The notes below the pieces were generated by a model. The model did not search any database, was not told the DNA's origin, and was given only the letters and a program-made list of their open reading frames with translations. Position numbers and translations under genes: made by a program. Below, one piece after another: positions 56,363-64,000 of a stretch of DNA of 64,000 bases (its first letter is position 1; every line of letters begins with the position of its first letter). This stretch comes from Anaeramoeba flamelloides (Eukaryota; Metamonada; Anaeramoebidae): assembly GCA_027625915.1 (NCBI GenBank), contig JANTQA010000036.1, positions 1,173,501 through 1,237,500 of the forward strand, given 5' to 3'.

Positions 56363-56785
56363 AAGGTATTTCCAAAAAAAGTGTGGCATTTTTTTTTACA
56401 TTTCAAAAAATAATCTTTGCTAGTAAAAATATTCATTAATTGACAAAACTAAATTAAGTTTAATATTAATACCGATTGAATAAAATGCTAAGGTATATAC
56501 TGTTAATTGTAAAATAAATCGGACAAAATTTTCATTCATCGTTCCAAAAAAAATCTTTGAAATAATCTTTGAAAATCGAATTATTTTTCAACTATATAAC
56601 GTGTTTAACGTGGTTAGAGGATCGGGACTATCAAAATTCTGTATTCAAAGGATTTTTGAAATCAAAATTTAATTTTGGAAAGATAAATGAAAATTTTGTC
56701 CGATTTATTTTACAATTAATAGTATTTCATAATATATTGAATGAAATATTTCCAAAAAATGAAAAAAAAAATAACACTTTTTTAG
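56363..56785 (+). mobile_element. Family C repeat interrupted by family D
   Basis: Left part 56363-56499 and right part 56725-56785 together match the uninterrupted copy at 16683-16885. The break falls at AAGGTATA, where a 223-base family D element with TA flanks sits. Confidence 0.65.
56500..56722. mobile_element. Family D small TIR element, copy 3, nested in family C
   Basis: Nearly perfect terminal inverted repeats of about 50 bases: CTGTTAATTGTAAAATAAAT then CGGACAAAATTTTCATTCAT at the left, and the complement at the right. TA precedes and follows. It is the most intact copy of the three (others at 5567 and 14178). Confidence 0.75.
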
Positions 56786-57065
56786 TGGAAAACAATGTTT
56801 GACAATTTCAATAAAAAACTCGAAATATGGAAAGGGTACAAATGATTTTTTAAACAATAAAATGTAGTTATATGTTTTCAATTCTATTTGAAAATTTGTT
56901 GAGATTAAACAAGTTATGAAAACGGTTTTTTGATCAAAAAGAAAATAATAAACACTAATTTTTACCCCTAAAAAATATCAGATAAAATCAAGATCAGAAA
57001 ATTTAATATCTGTCTTTATTGTTTTGATTTGGAAACAATCTCCTTGTTATGTTACGAGTTTGGCC

Positions 57066-57186
57066 TGGAAGAACGAGAAATATGATATAGTTCGAAGTGA
57101 TATAAGATTATGTTGAGGAGTTTGAGGAACGACGATTTTAATATAATCTTAGCACTAGAACAATATCATATTTTGAGTCTGGAAGG
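57066..57186. repeat. Hairpin with ~48-base arms
   Basis: Left arm TGGAAGAACGAGAAATATGA, TATAGTTCGAAGTGATATAA pairs imperfectly with the right arm at 57139-57186 (ATCTTAGCACTAGAACAATA, TCATATTTTGAGTCTGGA). It is GC-richer than its surroundings and has no copies elsewhere in the window. It could be a small MITE or a structured RNA; nothing decides between them. Confidence 0.35.
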
Positions 57187-57394
57187 GTATCCAAAACGAA
57201 GAATTATAAAAGGTGAATGTTGACCAAATGAAAACAATATGAAATGCTATTTATTTTTTGGAACTTGGGATCTAAAACAATAAAAAAAGAAACAAAGGAA
57301 AACAAAGATACACATTTTGCCCAATACAACTAATTTGTTATTTTTTAATGGTACTTCGAAGAACTTGTTTTTCAAAGGATCTTTTGTATACCAA

Positions 57395-57640
57395 TGGAGT
57401 CATTGTAAACATTGAATTTAAAGGTTACATTTTCATCCATTAAGGATAAAACTTGGTTTAAAATCCCACAGAGACAAACTAGATCGCTAACAATTCAATG
57501 AGTTTCTATTTACTCTTGTATTTTACGCTTATTAAGAAACATCCGAAGCCAATCAAACATAAAACCTGCGTATATTGTGTGTTCTTAACAGTAACTAATT
57601 TTCAGCATTCCTCTCCAAAATTTCTTGACTTGAAGTAGTA
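57395..57640. other. GC-richer patch with protein-like fragments on both strands
   Basis: Minus strand: GFMFDWLRMFLNKRKIQE, two stops, then DLVCLCGILNQVLSLMDE, NVTFKFNVYNDSIGIQKI. The two parts share one frame and are separated by 27 bases. Plus strand: NNSMSFYLLLYFTLIKKHPK, PIKHKTCVYC, faintly like the tail of a piggyBac transposase. Neither reading is secure; probably an old gene or transposon scrap. Confidence 0.2.
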
Positions 57641-59250
57641 AAAAAAAATGTTTTTTTTTTTATTCTACTTTCTTAATTGGTAAATGTTTTTTTCTCAATT
57701 TCAAAATCTTTTTTTAGTGGTCTCTTCTCTTTTTTTGAAGAAAAAAGAGATCAAACGTTTTTAATTTTTTTAAAAATGAGATTGATTTCTTTCGAACCAA
57801 AACCAAAAACGTTGTTTGATTTTAACTATTATTTTTAAACAAAGAATGAGAATTCATTAAATTTCCAACCTTTACAAGAAAGTTGATGGACTTTTTTCTT
57901 TGTTGTCTATTGATCAAATAATTGGGTGACTTGAACCAAATTAATTTTTCACTGTCGTAAATCCTTGAGAGAGGCAAACCTTATATATTTATGAGATTAA
58001 AAATTGGCAAAATTTTTTGTTCAAACACTTCAAAAATAACTTTAAATAACATTTTTAAAGTAGAATTTATTAGTAAAATTCAAATTATTTTACCCAATTA
58101 GAATTCAAAAAAAGAAGATCAGAAAATTCCCAAACTTTACCTAATTACTAGAGGATTTCCCAAAATCTTTCCACAGTGTCTGCAATACTATCCTAAACTT
58201 TTGAGTGATTCTAATCTCTTTCTTATCAGTAGTTATGAGGAATTATATAGTTAAATTTTTCCAAAGAAAATGTTTGAGTTTAAAAAAAAATACATAGCTT
58301 TTATATTTGTAATACAATACTAAGAAACGAATTGAATTATTATCAAGGATCTATAAATGGTAGTTAATGATTTTGAATGTTTAAATACTTTTTTGAAGAT
58401 TGAATTTAAAAGATATATTTGAGAATATATTAGCCCAACTTTATTAGAAATGGCTTATATGTATTTATATTTTAAGTTAGCATCTAGAACATGAGTTTTT
58501 TTCTTTTTTGGTATTTTTTTTCAATATTTCTCTTTTTATATATTATATTTTTTTTCTTGAATTGTCTTTTTTTGAGTTTTTGGGAGTTTTGGATTCAATT
58601 TTTGACAAGTTCTTTATATCAATATTTACTAACTTTAATATAGGTATCTATTCGTTTATCGGTTGTTAAAAAAGGGATTCTTTTTTGTGAATAATTTGAT
58701 TATTTTTCATACTGAAAAAACCAAATATCTCATTTGAAATGATCACTTATATTGTATTTTTCATCGAGTTTACTTCCATGAACATTATAAGGTTTTTTGA
58801 CTTAAAAGGCCGTCAAGTGAAGCGATTCTGTCATAACAATAATAGTTTTTTTCTGCATAAATATTAGTATTTGATCCAATTAATTGTATATAATGCGGAT
58901 TCAAAATTCTTTTTGAAATGGTGGGGTTTTTTTTTTAGATTTATATCTATTGTGTCTTTTTTTTATTCAAAAATATCTATTTGAAATTTATATTGTCTTA
59001 TATTGGTTTTTTATATTTTTTTTTTTTGGAAAATAGTTTCCGAAATCTTGATTTTGAAATAAAATTGCAAAGATTTTGATTTTTTTTAGAAATAATTATG
59101 AGTTAATGTTGGATTTTTTGGTCTGGATTGATTCTCTTTACCTATTTGAAAAATTTTTAAAGAATTAGTTCCCTGCATTGAATAATCAAGTAAATGCTAC
59201 TTAAAATCTTTTTCTTTTTTATTGGAAATTGGTAAATAAAATTTAAACTA

Positions 59251-59447
59251 CAGTCAGTTTCACTTTTAAGGTATAAAATTTCAACGAAATTTAAGGCACA
59301 TAAAAAATCTCAAATTAATGTGCAAATTTGTAATTTTTTTTTTACAATTTATTTTTACTCAATAACTAAAATTTGTGCCTTAATTTGGGATTTATATTGT
59401 GCCTTAAATTTCGTTGAACGTTTGTGCCTTAAAAGTGAAACTAACTG
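59251..59447. mobile_element. Family I TA-flanked MITE
   Basis: 197 bases with terminal inverted repeats of about 75 bases, starting CAGTCAGTTTCACTTTTAAG and ending with the complement of CAGTTAGTTTCACTTTTAAG. TA lies at 59249-59250 and 59448-59449. Repeated TTAAGGCACA words lie inside the arms. Structure and target fit a Tc1/mariner-derived MITE. Confidence 0.8.
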
Positions 59448-61029
59448 TATGAATTTAGAAAAATAATACAAGTATTTTTTAATTTATTGGAAAAAAGGGT
59501 TTTTTTAAAAACTTTTTAGAAACTTTTTAGAAACTTTTTTAATCTTGAAATTACAAAATTAATCCTCTATTTTAGTAATTGTAAAGGTGATAAAAATTAT
59601 TTAAATTGGGTAATTGTTAAAATTCTGATTTATACAAATTTTAATTGAAAAAAAAAGATTTTGACTTGGGCTCAATTCTTTAACAAATTAAAAAATAAAA
59701 TTATACTTACTGAAAATTACTAATAAAGAGTCTTCAAAAAAGAGGAATTATAAAACCCTGATGAAAAAACGAAGAAAACAAAAAAAAAAAAAACATGAAG
59801 AAAATGATTAAGTTAAAATTAAAAAAAAAAGAAACTATGAAGATAATAAATAATGGGGGTGTATAATAACCGTAAATCAAAATGAATTATTGGTTTTTAC
59901 AGGGTGGATAATAGAATTTGGTTCAAAACTCTCAAAAGAAATTGGAAATTGTAATAGAAAAAATAATTACTCACCAAATATTTTGTTATGAAAGTACATA
60001 AGAAAAAGAAATATATGTCAAACTAAGAGTAAGTTTTATTCTAATTGAATCATTTAGTTGTTACAAATATTTAATCTTAATTTTTCTAATCAAAACCTTA
60101 TTAAATTGGTATGAAATCAAATTTGTCATTTTTTTATTAATTCGCCAAAATAAATAAAAAAAAATCATGATTGTACTACAAGGAAAATTTCAACACAAAA
60201 AAATGAAGTTAGCCAAAAGTATACATTGGATTTTAGTAATACTTCTTTTATAAATTATTTTTTCAAAGTTATCATAATTTTATGTAATAAAAAAAGGATA
60301 GCTATTAAACTAATGAAAATCTGAATACTCCCCTTTTCAAAAATATCCGACTTTTGAAAAAAACATCATTTTTTAGGGTATTTTTTTAATTAAAAAAGTT
60401 GAAATGAATTAATTTTTGATTGAACATTAAGATTGAAAAGGGAATAAATGTTAAAGTAATTTGCAAAAAACAATCAGGAATGTATATAAAAACTCAAACA
60501 TGGATTAAAATTAAAATGATAAAAAATATTACATAACAGATAAAAAATCAGTTTTTCAATTTAATTTAGCAATATTTTTTGATTGGAATATTTTGTGATA
60601 TTTAGAAATTGAAAAATATGTTGTTACTTAGACTATTAAAAAAATACTTGAAAATTATCTCTCTACTAAGTCAATTAAAAAATTCAAAAATTTTACAATT
60701 AAAAATGAAAAAAATATTACTGAAAAATTTCATTTTTTTTTTCAATTCCTATTAATATCTATTAAAGTTGTAAACCTCATTGAAAAGTGTTATACATAAT
60801 AATGTTTGTTATATGAGTGTATTCAAAAATACAAAATTTAGAGATTTTTTTTTGAAAAAATTTTCCTTATCTTGTGGTGTTTATTTTTTGATTTTTTTAA
60901 TTTTGAAAATTTTAAATTATTCATGTAAATAGAAGAAATTTTTGGAAATTTTTTCTAATTTGTATTGAAATTTTTCGTTTTTTTGGTTGAAAATCTGAAC
61001 AAATTACTCGATTTTTTTGAGAAAAAATT

Positions 61030-61150
61030 TTCACATTTGATCGTCTATTTTCCGAATTTCACTATTAAATAATAGAACTTAAATAGACCAATATCAGATT
61101 TGATTATCGTTTATTGTTGGTTTCGTTTATTATTTAATTTGTAGTCATTC
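61030..61150 (+). repeat. Partial family K copy
   Basis: Matches the middle of 3685-4178 in the same orientation: ATTAAATAATAGAACTTAAA, ACCAATATCAGATTTGATTA, TTTATTGTTGGTTTCGTTTA. No outer ends visible. Confidence 0.45.
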
Positions 61151-61511
61151 TGGAAAAAAAAGAAATATCACTTTTTAATTTTGAAAAACATGTTTGACAA
61201 GGTCTTCAAGGATTATTTTAACAACGGTGAGGATTTTTCAAAATGTTTGTTCTCAAAAAAATATTTTAAAGATGGACTTCTCACGAACTAGAAACTGTTT
61301 TGTGTCCATCATCTAAATTATGAATTTACTTTAATTTCGAAAAAAAAAAACATTAATTAAAAACTTTTTTGCAAACCTATAATCGATGAGAGTTCCGAAA
61401 ATAAAAAACAAAACGGAAACTATCTCTTGGGATTTATTGTAAACGAAAAGATGAAAAAAATAAACATTTTTTTATTTCGTTTTCAACAAACAAAAATAAT
61501 TTTTTTTTTAA

Positions 61512-63164
61512 ATGAGTTCTTCATCAAGACTCACCTCTTTTAGAAATTTTCCTGATTTTCAAAATTATTCTTCTTTAAAAAGCAACAGCGAATTACAAGA
61601 GGCAGATCGTGAATATGAAGAATCACCAAGTAATTTCAATGAAAAAAAAACTTTTTTCTTTGATCATAGAGAGCAAGCAGATCTACCTGAAAGCTCTGTC
61701 AACAAGTTTGGTTTTGCAAGCCAATTTTTTCACCAAGCCAAAAAAGAAAGAGAAAAAGAAAAAATAGAACAAGAAAAGGGAAAGTGCAGAAAAAAAAAAG
61801 AAAAAAAAAAAAAATATGAAAAACTTTTTATAAATTACGAGTATGCGCAGAACAATTTCCCGTGCCAGCCTTTTGAAGAAGAGTCTGATTTTTCAGAGAA
61901 CTTAGAACAAAACCAACAAAAGAAATTGGAGGATTTGACCTCAAGATTAACGTTCGAGTCTTCACTTATTGGGCGCCCTAAGCAAGCGTCATTGACGTCG
62001 CTTCGAAATCTTTTTGATACACAAATTAAAAAAGTTTGGAAACACGAACCCTCTTCAAACGAAAAATTTGCTGAGACGAGTAATAGTAAGTGAAACCTCG
62101 AAATTTTTTTATTCAATTTTTTTGTGAATTTCACCTTTTTTTTATTTTTTTTAGTTCCTCCCCAACAAAAATCCAATCAACCCCAAAAAAAAACCAAAAC
62201 TAAAACTAAAACCAAAACCAAACCTTTTATTTCTCACGAAAAAAACAAAAAAAAAAAAAAAAAAACGAATGTATTAAAATAGAAAGCTTTTCAGAATCAA
62301 TTTTTGACTTTAGTCCCTTACCCACGTCTGGCAATGATCATTTGAGAGAACCGTACCGCACATCAGAATCGGAGCAATTGAATTCAAACAAGATGAGTAG
62401 TAAAAACCAAAATGCGTGCAAGTTGCAAAATGTTCTTGCACATCACTATTGTGAAAAAGCTAAAACCAAAAATATGAACCATGGGTTCAGCGAAAGGAAA
62501 AGCGATTCCTACATCAACAAGAACGACAAAATTGAACAAGAGCAAAACACCAAAGAAATGGAAGAGGAAACAAAAAAAAACAAAAAATTTAAAGAGCATC
62601 CGCTTGGAGAAAACCCAAGTCGTACTCTTTTTGTTCGTAATATAGGCTCCACTACAAAAGATGAAGAGATTCTTCATGTCTTTGAAAGGTATGGCCCAAT
62701 TAAATCGATTTACTCCAAGACCAAATATCGAGGGTTTGTGATGGTTTCCTTTTTTGACATTCGGCACTCAATGACTGCCTTACAAATCTTGCAAGGGCAC
62801 GAGATCTGTTCAAAGAAGATCGACATCCATTATTCCATCCCAAAAACAAAAAAAACGCAGGTGGAAAATAAAGGTACACTCGTGTGCCAGGGACTTGACC
62901 CCTTTATTAGCAGAACAGACATCATCAAGATCTTTTCCAGGTACGGCGATGTGATGGACGTAAGGGAAGCCCCCAAAATTGACCAAAAGATTGTGGAATT
63001 TTTTGATTCCAGGCACGCAGAAAAGGCATATAGAGACATCAATAAAGGACAGAAAATTGATCCAAACAAAATTAGAGTTGAGTTTTATAATAAGCCTCGT
63101 AAAATTCCTGCACAAAAGCAACCACAACCTAAAAAGCAATTCACATTACAACAACAGCAGCAGC

Positions 63165-63201
<37 letters not shown>

Positions 63202-63778
63202 GCAACAACCAACAAAAATTAAAAGGCAAATTGACGAAAAAAAATCTAAAAATAAAAATAAAAAAAAAATTAATAATAACCCAAGAAAACCTTTCATTAC
63301 CAAAAATATTCAAAATGAAAAGCAAAAAAAATTACCTAAAAAAAAAACATCCAAAAAAAAATATAATAATAATCAATACCAAAACTTTCAACCTTATCGA
63401 AGGAAAAAAGATCAAAATAAAAAAAAACATCAAAGTGAAAACTGCAATTTTAAAAAAAATAATAATTCTTTATCATTTCAAAAAAAGCAAATAAACCATG
63501 GAAATAATCACAATCACAATCACAATTTTAATAATAACCAAAGCAATAACCATCAGCAGCAGCAGAAGCAGCAACAATTTCAACAATACCAACAATTACA
63601 ATTCCAATCCCATTTACATTTACAACAACAACAGAAACAACAACAGCAGCAACAACAATTACATCAAAATAATGTTTATTATCAAAATTATGGATATGAT
63701 CAGGAACGATATTATGAAAATAATTCAAATTATTATCGAGAATACCCTGTTTATTATTTTCAGAATAACCAAAACTAA
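61512..63778 (+). CDS. Mei2-like RNA-binding protein with two tandem RRMs
   Basis: RNA-binding protein of the Mei2/AML type, which in yeast and plants controls meiosis and development. Two exons, 61512-62085 and 62295-63778, give 685 residues. The intron is 62086-62294 (GTAAGT...TTTTCAG) and keeps the frame. Residues 1-191 are disordered. RRM1 is about 301-372 (SRTLFVRNIGSTTKDEEI, then YRGFVMVSFFDIRHSM, close to the plant RGFVMISYYDIRAA signature, and IDIHYSIPK). RRM2 is about 385-456 (GTLVCQGLDPFISRTDII, RYGDVMDVREAPK, KIVEFFDSRHAEKAY). The remaining 230 residues are Gln/Asn/Lys-rich, with a long Gln tract (codons about 63147-63206). The third, C-terminal RRM that defines true Mei2 is absent. 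An earlier acceptor at 62153-62154 would shift the frame to a TAG at 62275-62277, so it is not used in this model. Confidence 0.85.
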
Positions 63779-64000
63779 ATAATTTGTTTTGAATAATTCA
63801 AAGCCGAAATTTTGAAATTTTAGAATTTATTTTTTTTATTTATTTTCTTTCTTTATTTATTTTTTCTTCTTAATTTATGTTTTGTCCAATTATTTACATT
63901 GGATTTTTTTTAGTTTAATATTAATTTTTTTTCTTATTAACTACTTATCTCTTTTAAAATAATTTGTAACATTAAAGGAATTTTTTTATTTTTTTTATCC
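63779..64000. other. 3' flank of the Mei2-like gene
   Basis: T-rich DNA with no gene or element visible before the window ends. Confidence 0.5.

Larger units (their letters stand above)
55293..61511. other. Long divergent intergenic region between WASHC4 and the Mei2-like gene
   Basis: About 6.2 kb containing both promoters. It holds family L copy 2 (55895-56040), family C split by family D (56363-56785), a 121-base hairpin (57066-57186), coding-like scraps near 57395-57640, a small TA-flanked MITE (59251-59447) and a partial family K copy (61030-61150). Plus-strand open frames at 55157-55390, 55450-55683 and 56569-56802 are partly element sequence and do not read as proteins. Confidence 0.5.

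Noticed and set aside
57395-57640. piggyBac transposase tail on the plus strand
   Set aside because: Only HPKPIKHKTCVYC is suggestive; the surrounding residues do not support the family and the opposite strand is equally protein-like.
62155-62260. KTKTKTKP-type stretch as a coding exon of the Mei2-like gene
   Set aside because: Including it shifts the frame to a stop before the RRMs; splicing to 62295 gives one continuous frame.
63085-63303. Minus-strand frame with a poly-Cys run
   Set aside because: Antisense of the Mei2-like poly-Gln tract.

Overview
The window looks like nuclear DNA of a very AT-rich, intron-bearing, free-living or amoeboid protist. The evidence is long homopolymer and (TA)n tracts, spliceosomal introns with GTAAGT/GTAAAT-type donors and AG acceptors, poly-Q and poly-N tracts, and Glu/Lys/Met-rich low-complexity runs inside proteins. 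The gene content (COP9 signalosome, Integrator, WASH complex, RalGAP, Mei2-like) is that of a gene-rich eukaryote. The EKEKEMEK-type inserts resemble Anaeramoeba proteins, but that genus is only a guess from style.

Layout. On the + strand: the 3' part of ribosomal protein eS1 (1-980), COP9 signalosome subunit 1 (4366-8668, three exons) and a microbial-type poly(ADP-ribose) glycohydrolase (12534-15246, two exons). On the - strand: a Cdc7/SepH-like MAP3K fused to armadillo-type repeats (17142-24710, three exons), RalGAP beta (25922-36893, six exons), Asunder/INTS13 (43502-45952, one exon) and WASH complex subunit 4/SWIP (50610-55292, five exons). On the + strand again: a Mei2-like RRM protein (61512-63778, two exons). 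All splice models were built by hand from splice signals, phase agreement and remembered family sequences. In every multi-exon gene the phases close exactly. This joined exons that look unrelated on their own, such as an 86-nt RalGAP beta exon lying between introns of 4.4 and 2.2 kb.

Most of the remaining DNA is a graveyard of small terminal-inverted-repeat elements with no recognisable transposase. I see about ten families (called A-L here). Several are flanked by TA, and there are two clear nested insertions: A inside B at 47.9-50.3 kb, and D inside C at 56.4-56.8 kb. The same families fill the long introns of CSN1, the PARG, the MAP3K and RalGAP beta. Introns without elements are 120-450 nt; those with elements are 1.7-4.4 kb. 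A dead LINE reverse-transcriptase fragment lies at about 11.0-11.8 kb, and a decayed RRM-like stretch at 42.0-42.7 kb.

The genes are not an operon or a functional cluster. They are separate housekeeping and signalling genes: translation, cullin deneddylation, ADP-ribose turnover, Cdc7-type kinase signalling, Ral GTPase control, snRNA/RNA processing, endosomal actin and RNA binding. I found no tRNA, rRNA, CRISPR array or secondary-metabolite cluster. I also found no convincing unknown multi-gene system; the most interesting features are the mobile-element ecology and how it shapes the introns.
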